A stretch of 64,000 nt of DNA from Marinobacterium rhizophilum DSM 18822 (GTDB lineage Bacteria; Pseudomonadota; Gammaproteobacteria; Pseudomonadales; Balneatricaceae): NCBI RefSeq assembly GCF_000378045.1, contig NZ_KB899102.1, positions 1 through 64,000 of the forward strand. Direction: 5' to 3'. The notes under the pieces are model-generated. The model did not search any database and was not told the origin of the DNA. It was given only the letters and a program-made list of their open reading frames with translations. The position numbers and the translations under genes are program-made. Positions 49,067-58,762 of the stretch are shown here, one piece after another (positions within the stretch are counted from its first letter, which is position 1; each line of letters begins with the position of its first letter).

Positions 49067-50025
49067 TGGGCAAAAAAGTCGTCAATAGCGGCGAACTGGT
49101 CGTCTGCTGTTTCCAACTGATTGAATGCTTGTCTAAAGCAATTGCCACCCTGTTCGGCCTGCAGGTACCAGCCTACATGCTTGCGTGCAATGCGCACGCC
49201 CATGTAGTCACCGTAAAACTGGTGTAGTCCCTGCACATGCTCGAGCAGAATTCCCTTGATTTCAGCCAGGCTCGGAGCCTTAAGCGTATGCCCGAAACGC
49301 AGATAATGATCTATCTCGCGCAGCACCCAGGGCCTGCCCTGTGCGGCGCGTCCAATCATGACCGCGTCGGCGCCGGTGTAGTCCAGCACCGCGCGGGCCT
49401 GTTCGGGGGTGCGGATGTCGCCGTTGGCGAATACCGGCAGTGATACCGCCTGTTTTATGTCTCTGATGGTGTCGTATTCGACCTCGCCCCTGTAATTGCA
49501 GGCGCGTGTTCTGCCATGCACGGCCAGGGCACTGATACCCGCATCTTCCGCGATCTTCGCCACATTAAGCCCGTTGCGGTTGGAGGTGTTCCAGCCGGTG
49601 CGGATTTTCAGTGTGACGGGTACGTCGACTGCTTCGACCACAGCATGCAGGATGCTGCGTACCAGCGGTTCGTCCTGCAGGAGCGCTGAACCTGCCGCCT
49701 TGTTGCAGACCTTTTTCGCCGGACAGCCCATGTTGATATCGATGATCTGGGCACCGCGCTCCACGTTCATGCGCGCTGCCTGGGCCATCATCTCAGGGTC
49801 GCCACCGGCAATCTGCACTGAACGGGGTTCAGGCTCACCGGCATGGTTCAGACGATTAAGGGATTTTCGGCTATTCCATAGCCTTGTATCGGAGGTCACC
49901 ATTTCGGATACAACCATGCCGGCACCGAGTCGTCGACAGAGCTGACGAAAGGGCCTGTCGGTAACACCTGCCATTGGTGCCAGAATGACCTGACTGTCAA
50001 TGGTGTAGGGGCCGATTTGAAACAT
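49039..50025 (-). CDS. dusB: tRNA-dihydrouridine synthase B
   Basis: A 328-residue FMN enzyme reducing uridine in the D-loop of tRNA. It shows [18 protein letters not shown], the catalytic cysteine in [30 protein letters not shown] and [16 protein letters not shown] 50025 begins the family N-terminus (MFQIGPYTI). It is immediately upstream of fis with overlapping reading frames. Confidence 0.96.
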   Translation of the reverse strand: MFQIGPYTIDSQVILAPMAGVTDRPFRQLCRRLGAGMVVSEMVTSDTRLWNSRKSLNRLNHAGEPEPRSVQIAGGDPEMMAQAARMNVERGAQIIDINMGCPAKKVCNKAAGSALLQDEPLVRSILHAVVEAVDVPVTLKIRTGWNTSNRNGLNVAKIAEDAGISALAVHGRTRACNYRGEVEYDTIRDIKQAVSLPVFANGDIRTPEQARAVLDYTGADAVMIGRAAQGRPWVLREIDHYLRFGHTLKAPSLAEIKGILLEHVQGLHQFYGDYMGVRIARKHVGWYLQAEQGGNCFRQAFNQLETADDQFAAIDDFFAQWAQSGTAA

Positions 50026-50172
50026 GGAAGACCTTATTTCAGAGAAAAAAACACCGCGAAACCCAAAAGGGTTTCGAACCTGGTTCACTCAAGGAAGGTG
50101 GGCAATGATACCGCTTCAGGCGAACGCGTCCAACCCGTATGTGATGAAAAAATGAACAAAAACGCGCTTGCG

Positions 50173-51552
50173 CTAAAGCCGGGCTGGTGCTAGCTGGACC
50201 TCGTAGCTGACGGCGCGTCGACCCGGGTCCAAAATGGCCAGATTGACCTGGAAGGGCTGTGAATGCTCCATCTTCAGCGGATTGAGGGCGTCGTCGAGAT
50301 AGTCCTGTGGTTGCAGCACGCGGCGGGCAACGGTGCGGCCGCGAATGTCGGAAAAGCTGAGCTCGATGGCGGGGAAGGGCTGGGTAAAGTCCGCCGTGTT
50401 TTCCAGCAGCAGGTCGATACTCAGCGCGTCCTGGAAGCGGGGATGCGCACGCACCACCAGCTGGCGGTTGCGGATAAGTTCAATGGCCTGACGGGGGGGG
50501 ATGGCGCACTCCACCTGGTTACAGAGAATGTCGTAGTATTCGGCCAGTGCCGGTGCTCGGGACCACTCGATGCGGTTGTACCAGGCCAGTTGTGCTGCCA
50601 GCAGCACGCAGGCGGCCAGGCAGCCGAGGCTCCATCCCAGGATGGCGCCGGCCGGTGCGGGGGCAGGCGGGTGCGTGAGCTCCAGTGGCTCGGCGTGCAA
50701 ATCCTGCAGGGCGGCCAGTCCCTGGGGCTTTGGTGTCTCTGCGAGTGGTGCCGCTGTTTGTGGTACCGCTGTTTGTGGTACTTCTGGGGGCGTCGTCTCT
50801 GTCTCGGTCGCGGTTTCTGGCTGCGCTGTCTGCGTTGCATCAGCCATGGGCAGGGCCGATTGTGTGGCGGTTGTATCCTGCGCTGCTGTATCGCGATTGC
50901 GGGCCGGTGTGGCCGTTTCGGCGTCACCCTCGGTGTGCGTACCGGCCTGTTCGTGGCTGGTGGCTTCGCTGGATGGCATCGCGGCGAGTGGTTCAGCCTG
51001 TGGGCGAGCAGGCTGCTGTACAGCGGGTTGTACAGGCTCCTGCTCGTGCTGCTCTGAAGGATCGCGCAGCAAGCCGGCTATCGGGATTGGTCCGGCCGCG
51101 CTCGGTCGGGCCGGGGGCGGCTCCAGCGATGGCGTCCCCACCGAAGGCGGTCCCACCGATCTATCGAGGGCGGTATCGAGCCCTTGTGCCGGCGCTGAGC
51201 CTTGGCCTGCCGCGTGCGGCAGGCTGCTTACTTCAAGCGGGGCATCCGGATCGAACGATTGTGCAGCTGCGTCAGGGGCTAGGGCCTGGGAAGCTGCGGT
51301 TCTGGAAGGCGCATCGGTCTGCGGAGTGTCGGCATGGCGCACATGCAGGGAGTATGTCTGCCCAGGTTTACTCTGTTGAGCACTGCTGTTCGTTTGGACG
51401 CCGTCTTGCGAGTAAGGCTGCTGTGCCCTGGCATCAAACACCCGCAGGCAGGCGCCGCATCGAACCTTGCCATCGGCCAGCTTGAGCTGGCCGTCACTGA
51501 CATTGAAGCGTGTTTCGCACTCCGGACATTCGGTGACGATGCCGTCATTCAT
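50173..51552 (-). CDS. Zinc-ribbon and DUF3426 domain membrane protein
   Basis: A 459-residue protein. The N-terminus has an MJ0042-type zinc ribbon with two CxxC pairs (CPECETRFNVSDG then RCGACLRVF). A long low-complexity linker rich in Pro, Ala, Gln, Thr and Glu covers about residues 45-285, including a short tandem repeat (50746-50775). A membrane helix lies near 301-323, followed by a DUF3426 domain. The same gene occurs next to prmA in many gammaproteobacteria; function unknown. It begins two bases after prmA ends. Confidence 0.88.
   Translation of the reverse strand: MNDGIVTECPECETRFNVSDGQLKLADGKVRCGACLRVFDARAQQPYSQDGVQTNSSAQQSKPGQTYSLHVRHADTPQTDAPSRTAASQALAPDAAAQSFDPDAPLEVSSLPHAAGQGSAPAQGLDTALDRSVGPPSVGTPSLEPPPARPSAAGPIPIAGLLRDPSEQHEQEPVQPAVQQPARPQAEPLAAMPSSEATSHEQAGTHTEGDAETATPARNRDTAAQDTTATQSALPMADATQTAQPETATETETTPPEVPQTAVPQTAAPLAETPKPQGLAALQDLHAEPLELTHPPAPAPAGAILGWSLGCLAACVLLAAQLAWYNRIEWSRAPALAEYYDILCNQVECAIPPRQAIELIRNRQLVVRAHPRFQDALSIDLLLENTADFTQPFPAIELSFSDIRGRTVARRVLQPQDYLDDALNPLKMEHSQPFQVNLAILDPGRRAVSYEVQLAPARL
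50746..50775. repeat. 15-base tandem repeat within the DUF3426 gene linker
   Basis: Two copies of TGGTRCCGCTGTTTG (R is G, then A) stand head to tail and start a third partial copy, keeping the reading frame. They encode the repeated QTAVPQTAAP part of the linker, so copy number could vary without a frameshift. Confidence 0.7.
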
Positions 51553-51556
51553 CACA

Positions 51557-52450
51557 TTAGAGCCTCGTGCCGGAGATCCTTATCCAGCCATCCCGCTCGA
51601 CGACCGGATCCAGCTTGAACCACTGACCATAGGCCGCGCCTATATCGCCGGCCTGGCGTTCCAGCAGGCCCGACAGCGCGATGCGCCCGCCGGTGCGTAC
51701 CCGTTCGGCGAGGGTCGGGGCCAGCTCGACCAGCGGGCCGGCCAGGATGTTGGCGACCAGCAGGTCGGCTTCCAGTGCCGGGGCCTGAGGTGGCAGGCAG
51801 GTGGTCAGGCGGGCGGGGTCGAGCTTGTTGCGCTCCAGGTTGCTGTTGGTGGCCTGTAATGCCTGCGGATCGATATCGACTGCCAGCACGTGGCGTGCTC
51901 CAAGCAGCAGGGCTGCGATGCCCAGGATGCCGGAGCCGCAGCCGTAGTCGATCACCTGCTTGTCCTGCAGCGGTTCGCTGTCGAGCCATTCCAGGCAGAG
52001 CGCCGTGGTGGGGTGGGTGCCGGTGCCAAACGCAAGACCCGGATCCAGCATCATGTTCACCGCTTCAGGCTCGGGCGCTTCACGCCAGCTGGGGCAGACC
52101 CACAGGCGCTGACCAAAGCGCATGGGGTGATAGTTGGCCATCCATTCCCGCTCCCAGTCCTTGTCTTCCAGGATTTCAGCCTTGAGTTCAGGCATGGGCT
52201 TGCCGGCGAACAGCTGTTCATGTGCCTGGCGCACGAACCGGGTGGTTTCATCCAGGTCATGTTCGGTGGCAAACAGGCCGGTAATGGTGGTGTTCGACCA
52301 CAGTGGCGTGGTGCCCAGATCCGGTTCGAAAATGGGTTCGTCGGCCGAGTCCTGGTAGGTGACAGCGGCGCAGCCGGCGGCTAACAGGATGTCCTCATAT
52401 TGCTCGGCGACATCCGGTTCGATGGATAGCTTGATTTGTAACCAGGGCAT
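51557..52450 (-). CDS. prmA: Ribosomal protein L11 methyltransferase
   Basis: A 297-residue SAM-dependent enzyme trimethylating ribosomal protein L11. The SAM motif is [42 protein letters not shown] and [12 protein letters not shown] are family signatures. It sits between accC and the DUF3426 gene, the standard location in Pseudomonas and related bacteria. Confidence 0.96.
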   Translation of the reverse strand: MPWLQIKLSIEPDVAEQYEDILLAAGCAAVTYQDSADEPIFEPDLGTTPLWSNTTITGLFATEHDLDETTRFVRQAHEQLFAGKPMPELKAEILEDKDWEREWMANYHPMRFGQRLWVCPSWREAPEPEAVNMMLDPGLAFGTGTHPTTALCLEWLDSEPLQDKQVIDYGCGSGILGIAALLLGARHVLAVDIDPQALQATNSNLERNKLDPARLTTCLPPQAPALEADLLVANILAGPLVELAPTLAERVRTGGRIALSGLLERQAGDIGAAYGQWFKLDPVVERDGWIRISGTRL

Positions 52451-52565
52451 GGCGGATCCGTATTCGTAGTGTTATCGCTGAGTATGGCTGATTCGTGCAG
52501 TACAGGAAACCATGCGGCTGTCCCGTGCTACGCGTCTTGGTCAGGGCATAGGCAGCGCAAATACA

Positions 52566-52587
52566 AAAGCCCGCTGCGGCGGGCTTT
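52566..52587. terminator. Terminator downstream of accC
   Basis: AAAGCCCGC and GCGGGCTTT form a perfect nine-base stem around TGCG; read on the minus strand a T-rich tail follows. It separates accBC from prmA. Confidence 0.85.
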
Positions 52588-52595
52588 GTCGGGTG

Positions 52596-52626
52596 CCGCG
52601 GCGGACTCCTGCTGAAGCCGCCGCGG
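52596..52626. repeat. Second GC-rich hairpin downstream of accC
   Basis: CCGCGGCGG pairs perfectly with CCGCCGCGG across a 13-base loop, only eight bases from the terminator and 15 bases after the accC stop on the minus strand. It may protect the accBC mRNA 3' end. Confidence 0.65.
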
Positions 52627-52641
52627 AAGGATTCCAGGCTT

Positions 52642-53982
52642 TTAGAGGCCCAGTTTCTTTTCCAGGTAGTGAATGTTTACACCACCGCGGCCGAAGTTTG
52701 TATCGCGCACAATGTCCTGATGCAGCGGGATGTTGGTGCGAATGCCTTCAACCAGCATTTCGTCCAGCGCATTACGCATGCGGGTCAGGGCGATGTCCCT
52801 GTCATCGCCAAAGGTAATCAGCTTGGCGACCAGTGAATCATAGTGTGGCGGCACGGTGTAGCCGTTGTACAGGTGCGAGTCCACTCGAATGCCGAAACCG
52901 CCAGGCGTGTGAAAGTGCTTCACGGTACCCGGGCTTGGCAGGAAGGTTTTCGGGTCTTCGGCATTGATGCGGCATTCAAAGGCATGGCCGCGCACGACGA
53001 TGTCTTCCTGCTTGTAGAACAGCGGCAGGCCGGAGGCGATGCGCAGTTGTTCCTTGACGATGTCGACGCCGGTGATCATCTCGGTTACCGGATGCTCAAC
53101 CTGAACGCGGGTATTCATCTCGATAAAGTAGAAGTGGCCGTCTTCGTACAGGAACTCGAAGGTACCTGCACCGCGGTAGCCAATCTTAATACAGGCATCG
53201 ACACAGGCTTTCAGTACGCGCTGGCGGGCCTCTTCATCGATATGCGGTGCGGGGGCTTCCTCGACGACCTTCTGATGCCGGCGCTGCATGGAGCAGTCGC
53301 GGTCATACAGGTGGATCGCATTGCCCTGGCCATCGGCCAGAACCTGCACTTCCACATGGCGCGGGTTTTCGAGGAATTTTTCCATGTAAACCGTATCGTC
53401 ACCAAAGGCGGCTGCGGCTTCGGACTGAGTGACATGGATGGAGTTCAGCAGTGCCGCTTCCGTATGGACGACACGCATACCGCGACCGCCGCCACCGGCA
53501 GCGGCCTTGATAATCACCGGGTAGCCGATACGGTGCGCGATGGCATAAATCTCATCGGGATCTTCGGGCAGCGGGCCGTCGGAGCCAGGAACGGTCGGTA
53601 CATCGGCCTTTTTCATCGCCTTGATGGCTGAAACCTTGTCGCCCATCAGGCGAATGGTTTCTGACTTCGGGCCAATGAACGCGAAGCCCGAGCGTTCAAC
53701 CTGCTCGGCGAAGTTGGCGTTTTCCGCCAGGAATCCGTAGCCGGGGTGAATGCCGCCGGCATCGGTCACTTCGGCGGCGCTGATGATCGCCGGAATATTC
53801 AGGTAGCTGTTTTTGGATGGAGCAGGGCCAATGCAGACGGCTTCGTCTGCCAGGCGTACATGCATCAGATCGCGGTCTGCGACAGAATGCACGGCGACGG
53901 TTTTAATGCCCAGCTCTTTACAGGCTCGCAGAATTCGCAGCGCGATTTCGCCTCGGTTGGCGATGACGACTTTTTCAAGCAT
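52642..53982 (-). CDS. accC: Acetyl-CoA carboxylase, biotin carboxylase subunit
   Basis: A 446-residue ATP-grasp enzyme carboxylating biotin on AccB, the first step of malonyl-CoA synthesis. Its N-terminus is [20 protein letters not shown]; it has [30 protein letters not shown] and [21 protein letters not shown] 53982 is the canonical start; a 28-codon upstream extension is rejected. It follows accB by 31 bases. Confidence 0.98.
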   Translation of the reverse strand: MLEKVVIANRGEIALRILRACKELGIKTVAVHSVADRDLMHVRLADEAVCIGPAPSKNSYLNIPAIISAAEVTDAGGIHPGYGFLAENANFAEQVERSGFAFIGPKSETIRLMGDKVSAIKAMKKADVPTVPGSDGPLPEDPDEIYAIAHRIGYPVIIKAAAGGGGRGMRVVHTEAALLNSIHVTQSEAAAAFGDDTVYMEKFLENPRHVEVQVLADGQGNAIHLYDRDCSMQRRHQKVVEEAPAPHIDEEARQRVLKACVDACIKIGYRGAGTFEFLYEDGHFYFIEMNTRVQVEHPVTEMITGVDIVKEQLRIASGLPLFYKQEDIVVRGHAFECRINAEDPKTFLPSPGTVKHFHTPGGFGIRVDSHLYNGYTVPPHYDSLVAKLITFGDDRDIALTRMRNALDEMLVEGIRTNIPLHQDIVRDTNFGRGGVNIHYLEKKLGL

Positions 53983-54013
53983 CGGGTCAATTCCTTGATC
54001 GGGCGAAGAGTCG

Positions 54014-54484
54014 TTAGACGATGGTGACGAGCGGCTGGTCATATTCGACCGGCTGGCCCTCTTCAACCAGAATGGCTTCCACTACACCGGCTTTGTCGGC
54101 TTCAATCTGGTTCATCATTTTCATCGCTTCAACGATGCAGATAACATCACCAACCTTGACGGTCTTGCCCACTTCGATAAAGGCTGGCGAGCTCGGAGAT
54201 GGCGCGCGGTAGAAGGTGCCCACCATTGGCGAGCGCACAACATGCCCGTCTACTTCTGTTGTCGCGGCAGGCTCGGCGGCGGCTACAGCAACCGGCGCGG
54301 CAGCAGGTGCAGGTGCAGGTGCCGCAGTCATCTGGGGATAGCCGGCCGGCATCATCATCTGGGCGGGTACGGACTGAGCCATGCGGCTGATGCGCACAGA
54401 CTCTTCACCCTCTTTGATTTCGATTTCGTTGATGTTGGACTCTTCCAGCAGTTCGATCAGCTTCTTGACTTTGCGGATATCCAT
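54014..54484 (-). CDS. accB: Biotin carboxyl carrier protein
   Basis: A 156-residue carrier. The N-terminal segment [20 protein letters not shown] and an Ala/Pro-rich linker (about residues 50-75) precede the biotinyl domain. The biotinylated lysine is in [14 protein letters not shown], with the N-terminal part [17 protein letters not shown]. It is co-transcribed with accC and lies 82 bases after aroQ. Confidence 0.98.
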   Translation of the reverse strand: MDIRKVKKLIELLEESNINEIEIKEGEESVRISRMAQSVPAQMMMPAGYPQMTAAPAPAPAAAPVAVAAAEPAATTEVDGHVVRSPMVGTFYRAPSPSSPAFIEVGKTVKVGDVICIVEAMKMMNQIEADKAGVVEAILVEEGQPVEYDQPLVTIV

Positions 54485-54566
54485 ATGGGTTCTCTTTGTT
54501 AATGCTTGAAATGGCTAAATAAGTGGGTTCAGGAACCTGTCAGGCGACGATCAGGCCCCGTGTTGA

Positions 54567-55004
54567 TTACGCCAGGCCGTCAATGACGGCCTGCAGTGCA
54601 AAGTTGTACCCCTGGCTGCCAAAGCCGCAGATTACGCCCTTGGCGACATCCGAAAAATACGAATGATGACGGAAGGCCTCGCGAGCATGCACGTTGGACA
54701 AATGGACTTCGTAAAACGGAATATCCACGCCCAGCAGTGCATCGCGCAGAGCGACACTGGTGTGGGTAAACGCCGCCGGATTGATAATGATAAAGGCGAC
54801 GCCTTCATCCCGTGCGGCATGGATACGATCAATCAGTTGAAATTCGGCATTGCTTTGCAGATGGCTCAACTGATGGCCGGCGGCCTGGGCCTGGCTTTCC
54901 AGCGAGCGGTTGATGTCCGCGAGCGTGGCTGCACCGTAAATACCGGGTTCCCGGGTGCCAAGCAGGTTCAGGTTGGGGCCGTGCAGCACCAGTATTTTTG
55001 CCAT
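54567..55004 (-). CDS. aroQ: Type II 3-dehydroquinate dehydratase
   Basis: A 145-residue enzyme converting 3-dehydroquinate to 3-dehydroshikimate in the shikimate pathway. It reads [17 protein letters not shown] at the start (with the catalytic tyrosine in EPGIYG), then [20 protein letters not shown] and [20 protein letters not shown] 55004 replaces an upstream extension. The aroQ-accB-accC order is typical of Pseudomonas and relatives. Confidence 0.97.
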   Translation of the reverse strand: MAKILVLHGPNLNLLGTREPGIYGAATLADINRSLESQAQAAGHQLSHLQSNAEFQLIDRIHAARDEGVAFIIINPAAFTHTSVALRDALLGVDIPFYEVHLSNVHAREAFRHHSYFSDVAKGVICGFGSQGYNFALQAVIDGLA

Positions 55005-55299
55005 CAAAAACGCCTCGAAAATCAACAGACTTACGACATACAGGAGATATGACCGCCTAGTTTGCATGAATCCGGCGGCACTGTCTATCGCAAGTCATAA
55101 TTTGCGGCGTTAGCAGCTATTTCAGCGAAGTTAACCTCGATTTCCTAGTCTGTTGTCTATCATTGATGATCTTTTTTTGTCCAGATGGCGCCTTTGCTGC
55201 ATGGTCGGCCGGTGTGCGCGCCGGGGCGGACGTTGACGCTGTTAGGCAAATCGGAGATAGTGCGTTGCAGCATTAAAGGCACATCCAGGTATAAAGGGA

Positions 55300-56334
55300 A
55301 TGGCATTGGAAAAACTGCAGCGCTGGTGGCTCGACAAGTGGGATCGAATAGCAGCGGGTCCGGGAACATCCGTCTGGCTCAAGGGTGCAGGCGTTTTGCT
55401 TGGCCTCTATCTGCTGGGTGCGCTGCTGGTCGGCATTTACTGGAGCTGGGAGCCGGGACATTTTAATGTCCGCGAAGTCGCCTCCAGGCAAGCGAGCACC
55501 TCTGCAGTCCCCGGTGCCCATACAACCGCTGCGCTGGTCACCATTGTGGAGACGCTGCTGGACAAGCCGGGCGGTTACTTGCGTAACGATCGCCTGCCGC
55601 CGGGTGTCTGGCTCGACAACGTGCCGCGCTGGGAGTTTGGCGTGCTGGTTCAGGCGCGGGATCTGAGCAGCGCCTTGCGCAAGTCATTCAGCCGCTCTCA
55701 GTCGCAGTCGACCGAGGACAAGGATCTGATCGAAGCCGAGCCGCTGCTGCATTTTGACAACAACAGCTGGCTGCTCCCACCGACCGAGCGGGAGTACCGC
55801 AAGGCGCTGACGCATCTTCGTTCCTATCAGGCCCGCCTTACCGATACTAATCAGCCTCAGGCCGAGTTCCATCCCCGGGCCGACAACCTGCACGACTGGC
55901 TGGGAGATGTCTCGACGCGCCTGGGCAGCCTGTCGCAGCGGCTCAGCGCCAGTGTCGGAAAGAATGCTCTGGCAGGCACTTTACTGGAAGGCGAATCGAT
56001 GTCAGCGAACAGCCGGCAAGCCGAAATCCAGACGCCCTGGATGCAGATCGACAATGTTTTTTACGAGGCTCGCGGTACTGCCTGGGCACTGGTGCACATC
56101 CTGAGAGCGGTGGAAATTGACTTTTCCAACACGCTGGACAAAAAGGAAGCACTGGTTAGTTTGCAGCAGATTATTCGGGAGCTTGAGTCGACACAGGGCA
56201 CCATCTGGAGCCCGTTTATCCTCAACGGCACCGAATTCGGACTGGTGGCCAACCACTCCCTGGTGATGGCCTCCTATATTTCCCGGGCCAACGCCGCCAT
56301 TATCGACTTGCGAGCTCTGCTGTCGCAGGGGTGA
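55300..56334 (+). CDS. DUF2333 family inner-membrane protein
   Basis: A 344-residue protein with one N-terminal membrane helix (residues 29-50, GAGVLLGLYLLGALLVGIYW) and a long, mostly helical periplasmic part. It matches the DUF2333 family of gammaproteobacteria, whose function is not known. It sits 22 bases upstream of a ParA-type ATPase, so both are probably co-transcribed. Confidence 0.85.
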   Translation: MALEKLQRWWLDKWDRIAAGPGTSVWLKGAGVLLGLYLLGALLVGIYWSWEPGHFNVREVASRQASTSAVPGAHTTAALVTIVETLLDKPGGYLRNDRLPPGVWLDNVPRWEFGVLVQARDLSSALRKSFSRSQSQSTEDKDLIEAEPLLHFDNNSWLLPPTEREYRKALTHLRSYQARLTDTNQPQAEFHPRADNLHDWLGDVSTRLGSLSQRLSASVGKNALAGTLLEGESMSANSRQAEIQTPWMQIDNVFYEARGTAWALVHILRAVEIDFSNTLDKKEALVSLQQIIRELESTQGTIWSPFILNGTEFGLVANHSLVMASYISRANAAIIDLRALLSQG

Positions 56335-56356
56335 GGCAAGTACGGAGAATAATAAA

Positions 56357-57121
56357 ATGAAGCGTGTTGTATTCAACCAGAAAGGTGGTGTGGGGAAATC
56401 CAGTATCACCACAAACCTGGCGGCCATCAGTGCAGTGCGGGGGCTGAAAACGCTGGTGATCGATCTGGATCCGCAGTGCAACTCGACCCACTATCTGCTG
56501 GGTGAGAATGCGGCCCATACCCAGACGGATATTCGCGATTTTTTTGAGCAGATGCTGAGTTTTCAGCTCAAGTCCTCGGGCCCGGACGAGTTTGTGCATG
56601 AAACGCCCTACGAAAACCTGTTTCTGATTCCGTCCAATCCGGATGTCACGGACCTGCAGGCAAAGCTCGAATCAAAGCACAAGATCTACAAGTTGCGCGA
56701 CGCACTGAAACAGCTGGATGATTACGATGCCATTTACATTGATACGCCACCGGCCTTCAATTTTTTCACGTTGTCGGCACTGGTGGCGGCAGAGCGTTGC
56801 CTGATTCCGTTCGATTGTGACGAATTTGCCCGCCAGGCGCTCTACAGCCTGATGGATAACGTGCGTGAAACCCAGCAGGATCACAACGACCTGTTGCAGG
56901 TCGAGGGCATTGTGGTGAACCAGTTTCAGCCGCGGGCAACACTGCCGCAAAAAATGGTGGCGGATCTGATAGCAGAAAACCTGCCGATGCTTGGCAGCAA
57001 AATTTCATCCTCGGTGAAGATGCGCGAATCCCATAACGAATCGCGTCCGCTGATCCACATGGCACCGAATCACAAATTGACCCAGGAGTTTGTCGCGCTG
57101 TTTGACGAACTGCATCCCTGA
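56357..57121 (+). CDS. Orphan ParA/MinD-family ATPase
   Basis: A 254-residue P-loop ATPase with the deviant Walker A motif NQKGGVGKSSITTNLA at residues 7-22, switch I-like DLDPQCNSTHYLL near 37-49 and Walker B-like YIDTPP near 125. No ParB, SMC or partition-site cluster is nearby, so chromosome segregation is unlikely; such orphan ParA proteins often position membrane or chemotaxis assemblies. The DUF2333 gene directly upstream is the obvious candidate partner. Confidence 0.9.
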   Translation: MKRVVFNQKGGVGKSSITTNLAAISAVRGLKTLVIDLDPQCNSTHYLLGENAAHTQTDIRDFFEQMLSFQLKSSGPDEFVHETPYENLFLIPSNPDVTDLQAKLESKHKIYKLRDALKQLDDYDAIYIDTPPAFNFFTLSALVAAERCLIPFDCDEFARQALYSLMDNVRETQQDHNDLLQVEGIVVNQFQPRATLPQKMVADLIAENLPMLGSKISSSVKMRESHNESRPLIHMAPNHKLTQEFVALFDELHP

Positions 57122-57132
57122 GCAAACACCAT

Positions 57133-57174
57133 AAAAAGCCGACGCCGGTCTAACGAGCCCCGCGTCGGCTTTTT
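57133..57174. terminator. Bidirectional terminator between the ParA gene and hpt
   Basis: AAAAAGCCGACGC and GCGTCGGCTTTTT form a perfect 13-base stem with T-runs in both directions. It serves the two convergent transcripts. Confidence 0.95.
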
Positions 57175-57227
57175 GGTTTCTGTGGCGTCTTGCGTATTTT
57201 TTTGGGCTTTGCCTTAACTAACGGTGC

Positions 57228-57788
57228 TTACATGCCCTTGACGGCGAAGATGCCCGGCGCATTGCGCCAGTAGCCGTGGTAGTCCATGCCAAAACCAAAC
57301 AGGTACCGATCTTCGGCATCAAGGCCGACAAAGTCCGCTTTCAAGCCGGGACGAGCCTTGCGATCGTGCTGCTTGTCGACCAGTACCGCAGTGTAGACTT
57401 CTGCCGCGCCTGCTTGCTTAAAGTAATCGATGATTTCCGCGAGGGTATGCCCCTCGTCCAGAATATCGTCGATGATCAATACCGGGCGACCCTTGAAGTC
57501 CACCATGGGGGGGACTTTCCATTCCAGGCCATAGCCGCGGGTGCTGTTGCGATAGCGGGTCGCGTGCAGGTAGCTGGCCTCCAGCGGGAATTCAAGCCGG
57601 GTCAGGAGCTTGCCTCCGATTACCAGTCCGCCATTCATGATGCTGAACAGTACGGGATTGCGATCGTGCAGGGTCTGGCTGATGGCTAGTGCCATGGTGT
57701 CGATGGCAGCTTCCACCTCGGCGGCGCTGTGCAGCAGGTCCGCTTGGGCGTAAACCTCGCGGATATGATCCAGGTCGGTATTTGGCAT
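57228..57788 (-). CDS. Hypoxanthine-guanine phosphoribosyltransferase
   Basis: A 186-residue purine-salvage enzyme transferring ribose 5-phosphate from PRPP to hypoxanthine or guanine. The PRPP loop reads VLIIDDILDEGHTLAEII near residues 100-117, with SIMNGGLVIGGKLLTRL near 47. Its divergence from E. coli Hpt leaves the base preference open. It is monocistronic, convergent with the ParA gene. Confidence 0.9.
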   Translation of the reverse strand: MPNTDLDHIREVYAQADLLHSAAEVEAAIDTMALAISQTLHDRNPVLFSIMNGGLVIGGKLLTRLEFPLEASYLHATRYRNSTRGYGLEWKVPPMVDFKGRPVLIIDDILDEGHTLAEIIDYFKQAGAAEVYTAVLVDKQHDRKARPGLKADFVGLDAEDRYLFGFGMDYHGYWRNAPGIFAVKGM

Positions 57789-57870
57789 GGGCTTGGGTGT
57801 CAGGGTTTAGGGAACAGTGTTGTGGCGCAGGGTGCAGTGCCCGCGCAGCTAGTCGGCCTCACGATACTGA

Positions 57871-57882
57871 CTGACCGGTCAG
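57871..57882. promoter_or_regulatory. Palindromic operator-like site in the hpt-upp intergenic region
   Basis: CTGACCGGTCAG is a perfect 12-base palindrome preceded by TACTGA. Sites of this shape are common for TetR-family repressors. It lies 83 bases from the hpt ATG and 245 bases from the upp ATG; no cognate regulator is in the window. Confidence 0.4.
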
Positions 57883-58076
57883 ATGGCAAGCGGTTGGGCG
57901 GATGACAAACTCCCGCCTTTTGGCTAGGATGCAGCCACATTTCCTGACCGGCACGACAATTGCTGAGAATTGCTGAGGAAAGAAAGGATGCGGCGGTGCT
58001 ATCCGTTGGGCGCTGCCCGTGTGCCGATGGGGGCTAACCCCACGCTGTCGCCGGTTGGTGTTGCCGGTTTAACATG

Positions 58077-58102
58077 GAGCCCGGTTCGTTAACCGGGTTC
58101 TG
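58077..58102 (+). repeat. Hairpin in the upp leader
   Basis: GAGCCCGGTT and AACCGGGTTC form a ten-base stem (one G-U pair) around a four-base loop, ending about 25 bases before upp. No T-run follows, so it is not a classical terminator; it may influence upp translation or mark a processing site. Confidence 0.5.
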
Positions 58103-58126
58103 AAGGTTGTCAAAAGAGGTTTGTGC

Positions 58127-58750
58127 ATGAGCGTTCATGAAATCCGCCACCCATTGATCCGCCATAAGCTGGGTCTGATGCGGTCTGCCGATCTGAGTAC
58201 CCGCAGTTTCCGGCAGTTGGCGTCGGAAGTGGGTTGTCTGCTGACCTATGAGGCGACCAAGGACCTGGAGCTTGAGCCCTACCAGGTAGACGGCTGGTGC
58301 GGCCCCGTGACGGCGGAGCGCATCAAGGGCAAGAAAATTACTGTGGTGCCGATCCTGCGTGCGGGTATCGGCATGCTGGATGGTGTGCTGGAGTTGGTGC
58401 CCGCCGCCAAAATCTCTGTTGTCGGCCTGTATCGCGACGAAGAAACCCTGGAGCCGGTACCTTATTTCGAAAAACTGGCGAATGATATCGAAGAGCGCAT
58501 GGCGCTGATCATCGATCCGATGCTGGCGACCGGCGGCTCCCTGGTGGCGACCATCGACATGCTGAAGAAGGCCGGCTGCACCAGTATCCGTACCCTGATC
58601 CTGGTTGCGGCGCCGGAAGGCCTCAAAAAGGTGCAGGAAGCCCACCCCGATGTTGATATTTTTACCGCGTCTGTCGACAGCCACCTGAATGAGCATGGCT
58701 ACATTATTCCGGGTCTTGGTGATGCCGGCGACAAGATTTTTGGCACCTGA
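58127..58750 (+). CDS. upp: Uracil phosphoribosyltransferase
   Basis: A 207-residue enzyme forming UMP from uracil and PRPP. Signatures include [36 protein letters not shown], the PRPP loop [18 protein letters not shown] and the uracil-binding C-terminus [22 protein letters not shown] precedes ATG 58127. It forms an operon with uraA 12 bases downstream. Confidence 0.97.
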   Translation: MSVHEIRHPLIRHKLGLMRSADLSTRSFRQLASEVGCLLTYEATKDLELEPYQVDGWCGPVTAERIKGKKITVVPILRAGIGMLDGVLELVPAAKISVVGLYRDEETLEPVPYFEKLANDIEERMALIIDPMLATGGSLVATIDMLKKAGCTSIRTLILVAAPEGLKKVQEAHPDVDIFTASVDSHLNEHGYIIPGLGDAGDKIFGT

Positions 58751-58762
58751 GGGAATTGACCT

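Larger units (their letters stand above)
57789..58126. other. Divergent intergenic region between hpt and upp
   Basis: About 338 bases carrying the promoters of two nucleotide-salvage genes. It holds a perfect palindrome (57871-57882), a tandem ATTGCTGAG repeat near 57960-57978 and a hairpin close to upp (58077-58102). Confidence 0.5.

Noticed and set aside
47294-49120. 608-codon plus-strand open frame opposite purH and fis
   Set aside because: No family similarity and lies wholly opposite conserved genes; high GC third positions keep the antisense frame open.
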